Of a DNA stretch of 64,000 bases, positions 1 through 8,445 are shown in pieces. The DNA is from Sphingomonas chungangi (GTDB lineage Bacteria > Pseudomonadota > Alphaproteobacteria > Sphingomonadales > Sphingomonadaceae). A model generated the notes under the pieces. It worked only from the letters and a program-made list of their open reading frames with translations, was not told the DNA's origin and made no database searches. Where the stretch lies: assembly GCF_013778325.1 (NCBI RefSeq), contig NZ_JACEIB010000026.1, positions 1 to 64,000 of the forward strand. The letters run 5' to 3'. Position 1 is the stretch's first letter. Each line of letters opens with the position of its first letter. The translations under genes were made by a program, and so were the position numbers.

Positions 1-252
1 CAAGTCGCGCAGGTCAGGTGGAAGGCCTATTCGAAGGCGCGCGACACGATGCTCGAGCGCACCCACACGCCGCTGGCACCCTGAGTCTGCGTTCGCGCCG
101 ATCACAAGAAGCTGGCGCGGCTCGCCGTGATGCGGCATCTGGTGAAGGAGATCGCGCCGGCGGAGATCGCTTCGAAGATCGACGGCCCCGATCCCGACAT
201 CCTTTTCACCTTCGAGAAGTCCGCGATCGAGGACGGCCGCCTGGCGAAGTGA
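1..252 (+). pseudogene. Polyphosphate kinase 2 (PPK2) C-terminal part, interrupted by an in-frame TGA
   Basis: Read in frame 1 the sequence gives a PPK2-like tail: WKAYSKARDTMLERTHTPLAP, then TGA at 82-84, then VCVRADHKKLARLAVMRHLV and on to a TGA at 250-252. PPK2 proteins (polyphosphate-dependent nucleotide phosphorylation, cytosolic) carry a W at this place in a motif like APW-x-V-x-R-x-D-x-KK-x-AR, so the stop looks like a TGG-to-TGA change. The 5' part lies outside the window. Either the gene is inactive or it ends early without its last 56 residues; a sequencing error cannot be excluded. The family assignment rests on the tail motif only. Confidence 0.6.
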
Positions 253-288
253 TCGACGTCTTTTGCTGAGCAGCGCCCTAGGTCGCGC

Positions 289-494
289 TCATGTCCGACA
301 ATCCGCTGTCGTCTCGAAGCTGACGCGGCTCCCGGACTCGTCGGGTCTGATGGTCCTCCCGAACCGCGTCTTGACCTTGTAGGCGAACGAGACGTTGGCC
401 TCCCGCAATTCCGCGCTGTCGATGTCGAACCGGAGCAGCGCAAGCTTCGGGTCGGGCTTGTCTCCCGGGGACCTGAGGGCCGTGCGTTTCAGGA
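289..494 (-). pseudogene. Possible C-terminal remnant of a PNPOx-like stress protein
   Basis: This 240-nt stretch between the PPK2 remnant and the next gene holds no complete gene. On the minus strand one frame stays open to a TGA at 289-291 and reads DPKLALLRFDIDSAEL, followed by FAYKVKTRFG. That loosely resembles the tail of pyridoxamine-phosphate-oxidase-like general stress proteins. No start codon was found near it and the frame runs out of register with the upstream reductase gene. The call is tentative; it may be decayed DNA. Confidence 0.2.
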
Positions 495-1199
495 CTAGGC
501 AGAAGTCACCGCGTATTTGAGATGGACGGCGCCACGGTCGAGCCGGCGGCAGTCAAGCAGAGACAGCTGGACGCGGCCCTTCAGGCCGTCCTCTCCGTGC
601 GAGACGATGGCCTCCATGTCCTGACGCGCGTCGAGCGTCGGAGAGACAACGACGTGGAGCTCGTCGACGAGCCCCTCGGCCAGGAAGCTGCCGTTGATCG
701 CTGCGCCGCCCTCCAGCAGAAGCGTCTCGATCCCGAGTTCCGAGCGCAGAATCTCGAGGGACGTCCGGAGGTCCACCCTGTCGTTCTCTGAGACGATGTA
801 GGAGACGCCGTCTCCCGTGAGTTCCGCGAGGTGCTCGTCGCTGACACCGCCGCCGAGCAGCACGACCGCATGGTCACCGCCGATCTCCGAGCCTCGAAAA
901 TGCAGCTGGCCTCGAGTGTCGACCGCGATCGCATATTGGTTGGCGTTCCGCTGCGCGAAGTGATGGGGGCGCTCCACCTCGCCGGCTTCCGCTGGCGCGT
1001 GAGGCTCGCCCTTCGACATCTCGGCCATCGTTGTCCGTCCGACGAGCCAAGCGTCTCCGCCAAGTTCCCCATGCAGCTTCTCGTAAAGGCCGCTCCAGTC
1101 CTTGACCGACCCGTCCGGGCTCGCCGTGCATCGGCTGGCATGCAGGCCTCCGTCGATAGAGGACGACATGAGGCATATGATGCGGGGGCGGTCGGGCAT
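495..1199 (-). CDS. RibD C-terminal / dihydrofolate-reductase-like family protein
   Basis: A 234-aa cytosolic protein with the RibD C-terminal fold: N-terminal MPDRPRIICLMSSSIDG strand, a middle GRTTM motif, VLLGGGVS, and a late LLLEGGAAINGSFL motif typical of NAD(P)H-dependent reductases related to RibD and DHFR. The substrate cannot be told from sequence; the protein stands alone and is not in a riboflavin operon. The start at 1199 is chosen over an upstream ATG at 1226 because GGAG sits 7 nt before it. It is divergent from the flavin reductase at 1309. Confidence 0.8.
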   Translation of the reverse strand: MPDRPRIICLMSSSIDGGLHASRCTASPDGSVKDWSGLYEKLHGELGGDAWLVGRTTMAEMSKGEPHAPAEAGEVERPHHFAQRNANQYAIAVDTRGQLHFRGSEIGGDHAVVLLGGGVSDEHLAELTGDGVSYIVSENDRVDLRTSLEILRSELGIETLLLEGGAAINGSFLAEGLVDELHVVVSPTLDARQDMEAIVSHGEDGLKGRVQLSLLDCRRLDRGAVHLKYAVTSA

Positions 1200-1308
1200 G
1201 TTGATCTCCGGATGGAAACTGTCCAACCGGCGGCATGCGCGATGGTTTCAGTAGTCGTGAGCGAGCGGAATGCAGGACCGATGCCGGACGTGACGCGTTT
1301 TTCGGGGC

Positions 1309-1875
1309 ATGGTCCACAGGAAGGTCGATCTCCCCGTCCACGGCGCGCGCGCTTATCTCGAGCCAGGTCCGGTTCTGCTCGTCACCTCGTGCCACGAGGG
1401 CGAGCGGAACGTCATGACGCTCGGTTGGCACACGATCGTGGAATTCAACCCGTCGCTGGTCGCCTGCGTGATCTCGGGCGGCAACCACAGCTTCGATCTG
1501 ATCCGTGGCAGCGGCGAGTGCGTCCTCAATGTGCCGACGCTTGAGCTGATCGACACGGTTGTCGCGATCGGGAACCGTTCGGGACGCGAGCACGACAAAT
1601 TCACCGAGCTCGACCTTGCGATCGGGGACGCGGAGAAGGTCGCCGCGCCGCTACTGACCGCTTGCCATGCGAACTTCGAGTGCCGGCTTGCCGACGCTCG
1701 CATGGTCGACGACTACAACCTCTTCCTGTTCGAGATCGTGAAGGCGCACGTCGCGTCGCGGCCGAAGCATCCCAAGACGCTGCACTATACGGGCGACGGC
1801 GTGTTCGTCGTCGCCGGGAAGGTGGTCAGCCGGCGAGGGGACTTCCAGCCCGCGTTGCTCGGCAACGGGCGGTAG
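1309..1875 (+). CDS. Flavin reductase family protein (FMN-binding split barrel)
   Basis: A 188-aa protein of the flavin reductase-like family, which binds FMN in a split beta-barrel and uses NAD(P)H to reduce flavin or is a paralogue of such enzymes. Visible family features are LLVTSCHEGERNVMTLGWHT near residues 23-42, CVISGGNHSFDLI, ECVLNVPT and the late LHYTGDGVFVVAGK segment. There is no partner monooxygenase next to it. It starts a run of plus-strand genes with the GST and the helix-hairpin-helix protein. The start has only a short-spaced GGGG ahead of it. Confidence 0.8.
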   Translation: MVHRKVDLPVHGARAYLEPGPVLLVTSCHEGERNVMTLGWHTIVEFNPSLVACVISGGNHSFDLIRGSGECVLNVPTLELIDTVVAIGNRSGREHDKFTELDLAIGDAEKVAAPLLTACHANFECRLADARMVDDYNLFLFEIVKAHVASRPKHPKTLHYTGDGVFVVAGKVVSRRGDFQPALLGNGR

Positions 1876-1927
1876 CGTCCATCCTCGGGTTCCGCGCGTT
1901 GGGTCGTCACGATCCGAAGGGAGCTCC

Positions 1928-2557
1928 ATGATCACTCTGCACCATCTCAACTTCTCGCGTTCGACCCGCGCCCTGTGGCTGCTCGAAGAGCTCGGCATCG
2001 AATATGAACTGGTCGAGCACAAGCGCGACCAGAACTTCCGTGCACCTCCCTCGCTTTCCGCGGTGCACCCCTTGGGCAAGGCGCCCGTGATCGTTGACGA
2101 TGGGCTCATTCTAGCCGAATCCGGAACGATCCTGCGCTATCTCGAGCAGAAGTACGGTGACGGCCGGTTGGTGCCGGCGCCCGGTACGCCGGATCGGGCC
2201 GTCCATGACGAATGGCTCGATTTCGTCGAGAGCTCGGCGGCCCTGCCGGTGATGCTGACGCTGCTTGGAGGTATGACGGGCGGCCTGCCGGAGGGATTGA
2301 AGGCCTTCACGTCTCCAGAACTCTCGAAGACGCTGGGCTACATCTCCGATCGCGTGACAGATCGGACGTATCTCATGGGCGATCGGCTCACGCTGGCGGA
2401 TATCCAGATGAGTTACTTGCTAGCTGCGCTGGGACGAACCGGGCAGCTAGATGCGTATCCTGCCGTCGCCGAGTATCTCGATAGACTCGAGGAGACGCCG
2501 GGGCTGAGAAAGGCGATCGAGAAGGGCGGCCCGATGGCGCCGCCGGATCGGGCCTGA
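1928..2557 (+). CDS. Glutathione S-transferase
   Basis: A 209-aa soluble GST. The N-terminal thioredoxin-like domain begins ITLHHLNFSRSTRALWLLEELG, with the catalytic Ser/Tyr region at residues 9-12, the cis-Pro motif KAPVI and the ESGTILRYLEQKYG glutathione-contact motif at about residues 62-76. The alpha-helical C-terminal domain has the conserved LADIQMSY N-capping box near residue 157. GGGAG precedes the ATG. It probably detoxifies electrophiles; the gene lies 2 nt ahead of the helix-hairpin-helix gene, so the two are likely cotranscribed. Confidence 0.9.
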   Translation: MITLHHLNFSRSTRALWLLEELGIEYELVEHKRDQNFRAPPSLSAVHPLGKAPVIVDDGLILAESGTILRYLEQKYGDGRLVPAPGTPDRAVHDEWLDFVESSAALPVMLTLLGGMTGGLPEGLKAFTSPELSKTLGYISDRVTDRTYLMGDRLTLADIQMSYLLAALGRTGQLDAYPAVAEYLDRLEETPGLRKAIEKGGPMAPPDRA

Positions 2558-2559
2558 CC

Positions 2560-2769
2560 ATGGCGTCGGTGGACATCAATCTGGCGACCGCCGAAGAGCT
2601 CGACGCCGTGGAAGGGCTGCGCGGTCACGGTCACGAGATCGTCCGCTACCGCGAGGAGCGCGGCCGTTTCACCGACACCCGGCAGCTCGATGAGGTGCCG
2701 GGCCTAGCCGGCGTGCTGTCGGCCGACCAGCGCGCTGCCCTGACGGTTGGAGACATTGGAGCGGAGTGA
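2560..2769 (+). CDS. Small helix-hairpin-helix (ComEA-like) protein
   Basis: A 69-aa protein that is essentially a single ComEA-type helix-hairpin-helix unit: VDINLATAEELDAVEGL, then GHEIVRYREERGRFTDTRQLDEVPGL. In this family the hairpin binds DNA phosphates non-specifically. There is no signal peptide or membrane anchor, unlike true ComEA, so it is probably cytosolic. It starts 2 nt after the GST stop codon. The role is unknown. Confidence 0.75.
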   Translation: MASVDINLATAEELDAVEGLRGHGHEIVRYREERGRFTDTRQLDEVPGLAGVLSADQRAALTVGDIGAE

Positions 2770-2803
2770 GCGCCAAGACGTCGGATCTAAACTCCTAGTC
2801 AGC

Positions 2804-3418
2804 TCATTTGACCGTCTTTGGCGGAACGCCCTTTTCGATCCCTGCTTGTCGTCGTCGCTTGGCGCGGATCACGCCCCAGAATTTGCGGAGGACGAAAAGA
2901 CCGATGCCGAGGATGAGAAGACCAGCGACGAGGAACGGCACGATCGATTTCGGGCGGTGAAAATAGCGCCCCAACGGTCCTCCGAGGCCGTAACCGACCG
3001 CCGTGAACAGCAACGACCAGAGAATGGCGGCGACCGCGTTGAGCGCGGAAAAGCGGGCCTGGGGCACGTCGGAGGTGCCTACCGCGACCGGGCTGATGGT
3101 GCGCAATCCGTAGAGGAAACGGAACCCGAGGACGAAGGCGATCGGGTGCTTTTCAAGCGTATCGAGGGCACGTTCGGCGGCCGGTTTGTCGAGCATCTTC
3201 TCGACGCGCGGATGGTCCCGGAAATGGCGGCCGAAAAGAAAGAAGGCCCGGTCTGCGGAGAAAGACCCCAAGGCGCCCGCGATGGCGACGCCCGGCAAAG
3301 AGAGGATATGCTGATGCGCGAGAATGCCTCCCGCGATCACCGCCGTCTCGCCCTCGAGACCAGCGCCGAGGAAAACCGCGCCCAAGCCGAAGCGGGCGAT
3401 AAGGGCTTGGAGCGGCAT
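2804..3418 (-). CDS. DedA family membrane protein
   Basis: A 204-aa inner-membrane protein of the DedA/VTT family, whose members act as lipid scramblases or transporters of undecaprenyl phosphate or phospholipid and affect membrane stress tolerance. The sequence shows the early GAGLEGETAVIAGG motif, GSFSADRAFFLFGR, the FRFLYGLRTISP motif with its conserved Arg residues near 100-111, and several hydrophobic segments, ending in a Lys/Arg-rich tail. It converges on the helix-hairpin-helix gene with a 34-nt gap. Confidence 0.87.
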   Translation of the reverse strand: MPLQALIARFGLGAVFLGAGLEGETAVIAGGILAHQHILSLPGVAIAGALGSFSADRAFFLFGRHFRDHPRVEKMLDKPAAERALDTLEKHPIAFVLGFRFLYGLRTISPVAVGTSDVPQARFSALNAVAAILWSLLFTAVGYGLGGPLGRYFHRPKSIVPFLVAGLLILGIGLFVLRKFWGVIRAKRRRQAGIEKGVPPKTVK

Positions 3419-3500
3419 CGTACCCCTTGTGCGCCGAGCGGCCCGGCGACGCCAGCCGCCTTTCGGCTGGACGTCGCAGGTCCGGTCGGCTTCTGGGGCG

Positions 3501-4529
3501 TCAGTCTCCGCCGTCGGGGATGGCGGCCGCCTGCTCGATCAACCCCTTGGCCTTGAGCTCGTCCCAGAAAGCCGTCGGGATCTTCGCCTGCATCGAGTTG
3601 TAATCCTGCGAAATCTGCTCGGCGCTGCTGGCGCCAACGACAAGCGCCACGGCCACATCGGGCGCGGCCGAGAACTGAAGTGCGGCGGTGCGCAGGTCGA
3701 CGCCGTGGCTTGCCGCGACGGCGCGCAGCGCCTCGCGCTTGGCGAGCGCTCCTGTCGGGATTTCGTGGTTTTTCGGCCCATAATTGTAGCGAGGGCTGCC
3801 GGACACGAAGCCGGCGTTGAGCGCCGACCCGATGACGAGCGCGACGCCTTTCTCGCGCACTGCGGGAAAGACCTGGTCGACCGCATCCTTGTGGTCCACC
3901 AGTGAGTATTGGCGGGCGCAGAGGCACACGTCGGGATCGGCGACGTCGATCACCCGGAGGATCGGCTCGGGGCAGTTCACGCCTATCCCCCACGCCTTGA
4001 TGATACCCTCGTCGCGCATCCTGGAAAGGGCAGGGAAGGCGCCTTTCTCGGCGATGGCCAACTGCTCCTCCCAACCGTTGGGAAAGTATGCGAAGTCGGG
4101 GGAGATATCATGAACGAAGGCGACGTCGAGGCTGTCGAGCCCCATGCGCTGCAGACTGTCCTCGATCGAGCGCCTGACACCGTCGGCGGTATAATCGAAC
4201 ACGATGTCGTTGGGAGAATCCGACAGCGGAAAATAATCTTCGTGGGCATTGTTGCGCGTTGCCTTGAAGAGCTTGCCCACCTTGGACGAGATCAGGAAGT
4301 CGTCACGCCGCTGGTTGTGAAGAAAATGCCCGAAGCGACGCTCGGACAGTCCGAAGCCGTACCATGGTGCGACGTCGAAATAGCGCACGCCCAGATCCCA
4401 TGCGGCCGCGAGGGCTTCCTCGGCGTCCCAGTCGAGGATCTTGTTGAACTCGTTGCCTAGCGGCACGCCGCCCATGCCGAAGCGGAATTCGGGCTTGAAA
4501 AGCGCCTTGGCGCGGCTGCCGTGACTCAT
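3501..4529 (-). CDS. Aldo/keto reductase
   Basis: A 342-aa NADP-dependent aldo/keto reductase of the D-threo-aldose 1-dehydrogenase-like group. Catalytic features are visible in order: YFDVAPWYGFGLSERR (Asp and Tyr), SSKVGKLF (Lys), VAFVHDI (His), then the late VVGASSAEQI cofactor segment. The family reduces or oxidises aldoses, aldehydes or pyridoxal; the substrate cannot be read from sequence. It is on the minus strand 62 nt downstream of the PQQ-type dehydrogenase, so it may be part of the same transcript. Confidence 0.88.
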   Translation of the reverse strand: MSHGSRAKALFKPEFRFGMGGVPLGNEFNKILDWDAEEALAAAWDLGVRYFDVAPWYGFGLSERRFGHFLHNQRRDDFLISSKVGKLFKATRNNAHEDYFPLSDSPNDIVFDYTADGVRRSIEDSLQRMGLDSLDVAFVHDISPDFAYFPNGWEEQLAIAEKGAFPALSRMRDEGIIKAWGIGVNCPEPILRVIDVADPDVCLCARQYSLVDHKDAVDQVFPAVREKGVALVIGSALNAGFVSGSPRYNYGPKNHEIPTGALAKREALRAVAASHGVDLRTAALQFSAAPDVAVALVVGASSAEQISQDYNSMQAKIPTAFWDELKAKGLIEQAAAIPDGGD

Positions 4530-4591
4530 GAGACGACTCTCCTTCGATCGCTACGGTGAGGATGCTGCTTGGCCCCAGAGTATGTGTTGGT

Positions 4592-5917
4592 TCAGCGCCC
4601 GCTGATCCGCCAGACCGCATTCCCGAGATCGTCGGCGACGAGGACGGCACCCTGATTATCGGTTGCGAGGCCGACAGGTCGCCCGTGCGCGGTCTTCCCG
4701 TCGGCCAGGAAGCCGGTCAGTACGTCGACCGGTTTTCCGGAAGGCCGGCCGCCAGCGAAGGGTACGTAGATCACCTTGTAGCCGTTGAAGGGGTCCCGGT
4801 CCCAGCTGCCATGTTCTCCGACGAAGGCGCCGCCGCGATACTGGGCGGGAATGGCGTTGCCGGTGGAGAAGGTAACGCCGAGCGGCGCGACGTGAGAGCT
4901 CAGGCCGTAATCGGGCACGATCGCTTTCGCGACGAGATCGGGCCGCTGCGGCATCACCCGCGGATCGATATGCCGGCCCCAATAGCTGTAAGGCCAACCG
5001 TAGAAGCCGCCGTCCCGGATCGAGGTGAGATAGTCGGGAACGAGGTTGGGGCCGAGCTCATCGCGCTCGTTGACGACCGCCCATAGGTCATGGCTGCTCG
5101 GCTCGACCGCGAGGCCGGCGGGATTGCGCGTGCCGGTCGCGTAGAGACGGTGCGCGCCCGTGACGCGGTCGACCTCCCAGATCGCGGCGCGCCCTTCCTC
5201 GGCGACCATCCCGTTTTCCGTGATGTTGCTGTTGGAGCCGACGCCCACATAAAGCTTGGTGCCATCGGCGCTCGCCGTCAGACTCTTCGTCCAGTGGTGA
5301 TCGATCGGTCCACCAGGCAGATCGGTGACCTTGGTGCCGGGATCCGTCATCTTCGTCTGGCCGGGCATGTAGTGATAGCGGATCAGTGCGTCGGTGTCGG
5401 CGATGAAGAGATCGTTGCCGACAAGCGCCATGCCGAATGGTGAATGCCGTCCCTCGAGGAAGGTGAAGCGCTGGTCTGCTATCCCGTCGCCGTTGGTGTC
5501 GCGCAACAGCAGGATATTGTTCGGGGCCTTGGGGCCGAAGCTCTTAGCATGCGCCTGGATCAGGCCCATGACCACGTCCTTCGGGCGATTGACGGGAGGC
5601 TTCGGCCCATCCGACTGCGCGACGAGCACGTCGCCGTTGGGCAGGACGAACACCGATCGGGGATGAATGAGGCCGGTCGCGAACGGCTCGACCTTGAGCC
5701 CCGGTCCGGCGGCCGGCATCTCGCCCTTTGCCCAGGGTTTGGAGGTCGCCGTCTTCATCGGCGGCAGGAGATATTCGTTCGGTTCGGGAAGCGTCGGGTT
5801 CGGTCCGATCTCGGCATCGGGCGGGGCAACCTGCTTGTGGCACCCGGAAGCCGTCAGCAACATGGTGATGGCGAGGAGCGCGCCGCTACGTCTCGAGGAG
5901 AACTTGGCGGGGCTCAT
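4592..5917 (-). CDS. PQQ-dependent sugar dehydrogenase-like lipoprotein (sorbosone dehydrogenase family)
   Basis: A 441-aa exported protein. The N-terminus has a signal segment ending in the lipobox-like LTASGC (Cys at about residue 26), so it is likely a periplasm-facing lipoprotein. The body is a six-bladed beta-propeller of the glucose/sorbosone dehydrogenase family: VFVLPNGDVLVAQSDGP, LYVGVGSNSNITENGM, ATGTRNPAGLAVEP, and GEHGSWDRDPFNGYKV. In this family PQQ is the cofactor, but no PQQ biosynthesis genes are in the window. Its ATG overlaps the stop of the upstream DUF2231-like gene by 4 nt, so the two are translationally coupled and may act together at the inner membrane. Confidence 0.87.
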   Translation of the reverse strand: MSPAKFSSRRSGALLAITMLLTASGCHKQVAPPDAEIGPNPTLPEPNEYLLPPMKTATSKPWAKGEMPAAGPGLKVEPFATGLIHPRSVFVLPNGDVLVAQSDGPKPPVNRPKDVVMGLIQAHAKSFGPKAPNNILLLRDTNGDGIADQRFTFLEGRHSPFGMALVGNDLFIADTDALIRYHYMPGQTKMTDPGTKVTDLPGGPIDHHWTKSLTASADGTKLYVGVGSNSNITENGMVAEEGRAAIWEVDRVTGAHRLYATGTRNPAGLAVEPSSHDLWAVVNERDELGPNLVPDYLTSIRDGGFYGWPYSYWGRHIDPRVMPQRPDLVAKAIVPDYGLSSHVAPLGVTFSTGNAIPAQYRGGAFVGEHGSWDRDPFNGYKVIYVPFAGGRPSGKPVDVLTGFLADGKTAHGRPVGLATDNQGAVLVADDLGNAVWRISGR

Positions 5918-6324
5918 GCGATCGCCTCCCGACGCGGCGTGGCGAAGTGCGCGAGGAATCCCATTCCCAGCAGCAGGATGACGACAACCACGGAGAGGGT
6001 AAGGCCGGTCGGAACGACCGAGGTGTAGCCGTCGCGGCTATGAATGAAGGCGTTGAAGATCGAGAGGATCAACACGATCGCATGACCGATCCGCGAGATC
6101 ATGCTCGGCCACAGGCCCTGCACGAATGCCTGGAAGAGTCCGATCAGGACGATCACGAACGCGACGAGCAATCCGACCGTGAGAAGCCAGACGGACGCAG
6201 TCTCCCACGCCATGTTGTAGGATTTCGCATAGACGATGTCGGTCAGCAGCGTCAGGACGAAGCAGGACGCCGGAAAGCTCATCAGACTGGCGAAAAACGG
6301 TCGGCGTGGCTCGAGGGCTTGCAT
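5914..6324 (-). CDS. DUF2231-like four-helix membrane protein
   Basis: A 136-aa integral membrane protein with about four hydrophobic helices (FFASLMSFPASCFVLTLLTDIVY, the VWLLTVGLLVAFVIVLIGLF region, an IVLILSIFNAFIHSRDG region and the C-terminal helix). The helix pattern and the FIHSRDG loop match DUF2231-type proteins, which often accompany PQQ sugar dehydrogenase-like genes. The start at 6324 is preferred over an in-frame ATG at 6411 because GGTGGAG precedes it. Molecular role unknown; perhaps an electron-acceptor or anchor partner of the coupled dehydrogenase (inference). Confidence 0.75.
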   Translation of the reverse strand: MQALEPRRPFFASLMSFPASCFVLTLLTDIVYAKSYNMAWETASVWLLTVGLLVAFVIVLIGLFQAFVQGLWPSMISRIGHAIVLILSIFNAFIHSRDGYTSVVPTGLTLSVVVVILLLGMGFLAHFATPRREAIA

Positions 6325-6407
6325 GCTCTTGTCTCCACCCTGCCGCCCGATTGCGAGACGTTCCGACAGGGCAGAGAGTTCCCCGGCTGTGCTGGTCCAC
6401 AGGCCGC

Positions 6408-6608
6408 TCAAGCGTGATTGCCGTCGAAAGGCTCGCCCTTTTCCTCGATGCTTTCGGCAGGGTCCGCTTCCGGGTCCGGATCGCTGAGCGTTTCCATGAG
6501 CGTTTCGGGACCGCCAGCGTCGGCCTCCTCCCCATCGCCGGCGAGTGTCCTGCCATCATCGGAACCCGATCCCTCCGGTCCACGATCGCGAGCTTGGTCC
6601 ATTGTCAT
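6408..6608 (-). CDS. Small acidic hypothetical protein
   Basis: A 66-aa very acidic, low-complexity protein (rich in Asp, Glu, Pro and Gly, with DPDPEADPAESIEEKGEP near the end). There is no signal peptide, Cys pair or known domain. A strong GGAAGGAG ribosome site 6-7 nt before the ATG supports translation, and a stress-sigma-like promoter lies further upstream (6632-6657). It is probably intrinsically disordered. Function not recognised. Confidence 0.55.
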   Translation of the reverse strand: MTMDQARDRGPEGSGSDDGRTLAGDGEEADAGGPETLMETLSDPDPEADPAESIEEKGEPFDGNHA

Positions 6609-6631
6609 CGCTTGCTCCTTCCGTTTCGTAG

Positions 6632-6657
6632 AACGCCCGAGGTCAAAGGATCGTCCC
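6632..6657 (-). promoter_or_regulatory. Possible EcfG-type general stress promoter
   Basis: On the minus strand the sequence reads GGGAC, 17 nt, CGTT, ending 23 nt before the ATG of the acidic 66-aa gene. The alphaproteobacterial EcfG/SigT consensus is GGAAC-N16/17-CGTT, so there is one mismatch in the -35 box. Short motifs like this occur by chance in high-GC DNA; the position directly ahead of a good ribosome site is what makes it worth listing. Confidence 0.35.
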
Positions 6658-6696
6658 GGCAGTTTGGAACGAGCGGTTTTGCTTCGGAGCGGCCGT

Positions 6697-7116
<420 letters not shown>

Positions 7117-7401
7117 GTCAGCGTCCCGACTGGAGAAATGTCGGACTGGAACGCTTGGAGGCCGCTTTCGGCAGCAATCCTCTCCGTGCACGCTCGGTGA
7201 ACGCGGTCCGATGTGGTGGAGTGACGGTGCGCCCGATCTCCATCGCCGTCTGATCTGCAATATCATCGATGTTGACTGGCACGCCGCCCTGCCGGTCGCC
7301 ATTCGCGATCTGTCGAACATCCGTTGCGAACGACTCTCTACAGGAACAACCCCCCGGACGGGGACTTCTAGGCTCCATTCCTTTCAGTATCGGAGCGAGC
7401 C
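7117..7401. promoter_or_regulatory. Divergent intergenic region between iron permease and ferritin-like genes
   Basis: This 285-nt stretch separates two divergent genes tied to iron and must hold both promoters. It contains GGAAC at 7343-7347, but no CGTT stands at the right distance, so I do not call a stress promoter. No clear Fur-type palindrome was found by eye. No small gene is evident. Confidence 0.4.
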
Positions 7402-7965
7402 ATGGCCGACGGAGCCGATTCCTTCCTGACCGACGTTACCACCCTGCGCGAGCGCGCCCGAAAGTCGCTCGACGACGGTGCGGTGATGCCCACCTACAAG
7501 GGCGACCCCGAGAAGACGATCGAGCTCCTGCAGTCGGTGGTCGCAACGGAACTCGTCTGCGTGCTGCGGTATCGGATGCATGCCATCTCGGCCGACGGCA
7601 TCACGTCGGAAAGCGTCTCGGCCGAATTCGAGGAACATGCCGTCTCCGAGCAGAAGCACATGCAGATGGCGGCCGAGCGGATCGACCAGCTTGGTGGCGT
7701 GCCCAATTTCAATCCGGAGGGCCTCGCATCGCGCTCCGCCACCGAATATGGCGATGGCGGCAATCTCGTCGAGATGATCAAGCAGAACCTGATCGCCGAG
7801 CGCATCGTCATCGAGCATTATCAGGAACTGATCCGCTATTTCGGGGATGACGATCCGACGACGCGGATCATGCTGGAACACATCCTCGCCGAGGAGGAGG
7901 ATCACGCGTCCGACATGCACGATCTGCTCGTCGCCCACGAGGGCAAGCCGTTCCTCAAGGGATGA
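7402..7965 (+). CDS. Ferritin-like (bacterioferritin/DPS-like) protein
   Basis: A 187-aa four-helix-bundle protein of the ferritin-like superfamily. The expected carboxylate/His pattern is visible: VVATELVCVLRYRMHA (helix 1 Glu), FEEHAVSEQKHMQMAAERI (helix 2 E-x-x-H), LIAERIVIEHYQELIRYFG (helix 3 Glu) and EHILAEEEDHASDMHDLL (helix 4 E-x-x-H). This matches iron-oxidising DPS/bacterioferritin-like proteins that store iron or protect from peroxide. GGAGCG precedes the ATG. It is cytosolic and divergent from the iron permease gene. Confidence 0.87.
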   Translation: MADGADSFLTDVTTLRERARKSLDDGAVMPTYKGDPEKTIELLQSVVATELVCVLRYRMHAISADGITSESVSAEFEEHAVSEQKHMQMAAERIDQLGGVPNFNPEGLASRSATEYGDGGNLVEMIKQNLIAERIVIEHYQELIRYFGDDDPTTRIMLEHILAEEEDHASDMHDLLVAHEGKPFLKG

Positions 7966-8445
7966 TCATTCCGGACAAGGAACGCCGGATGCGTGTCGCG
8001 ATTGGCGCCGCTACGCAGAACAGCGTCGATCCGCGCCAGTTTCCGATTGGGGCGTGCCCATCTCCGGGGCGAGCAACCACAACCGGCCATCCCCGTGCCG
8101 ATGTTCCATATTCGGAGCCGGATTGGGCGACCCCAACATCTTGCCGCAAAGACCGTTCGAACGGGCGCAGCCGCACATTGATCTAAGTAAAGTAGCGGAA
8201 AAAGCTCGATTTTTCAGGAACAGCAAACCGGCCCCGTCTGTGCAGAAATCTCGATTCCGAGGAGAGGAGCCATGCTCTTCGCCCGTGTGCGCGAAAAAGC
8301 GAACCTGCTTGTCAAAGATGCCGGTTTCGACGCGTCGGTCGTTCTCACCCACGGCACCAGCGACAGGACCTTTTATCCATGCCCGGCGGCCTGAGGGCCG
8401 AGGGGCATCGAGCCCAATCCCAGAGAACCCAGCGGAGACAAGGCC
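7966..8445. other. Long intergenic region with one possible small ORF
   Basis: These 480 nt separate the ferritin-like and flavodoxin-like genes. The left 300 nt show no gene, repeat or strong hairpin that I can support; an AT-richer patch near 8180-8225 may contain a promoter. The right part holds the possible 40-codon gene at 8272-8394, listed separately. Confidence 0.5.
8272..8394 (+). CDS. Possible 40-aa small protein
   Basis: An ATG at 8272 preceded by a very good GAGGAGAGGAG ribosome site opens a 40-codon frame that starts MLFARVREKANLLVKDAG and ends at TGA 8392-8394. It has no signal peptide or known motif. It precedes the flavodoxin-like gene by 51 nt in the same direction, so it could be a leader gene or a small stress protein. 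It may also be the remnant of a longer gene. The support is the ribosome site only. Confidence 0.35.
   Translation: MLFARVREKANLLVKDAGFDASVVLTHGTSDRTFYPCPAA

Noticed and set aside
7343-7367. EcfG-type promoter ahead of the ferritin-like gene
   Set aside because: GGAAC is present, but the -10 box at 16-17 nt is ACTT or CTTC rather than CGTT.
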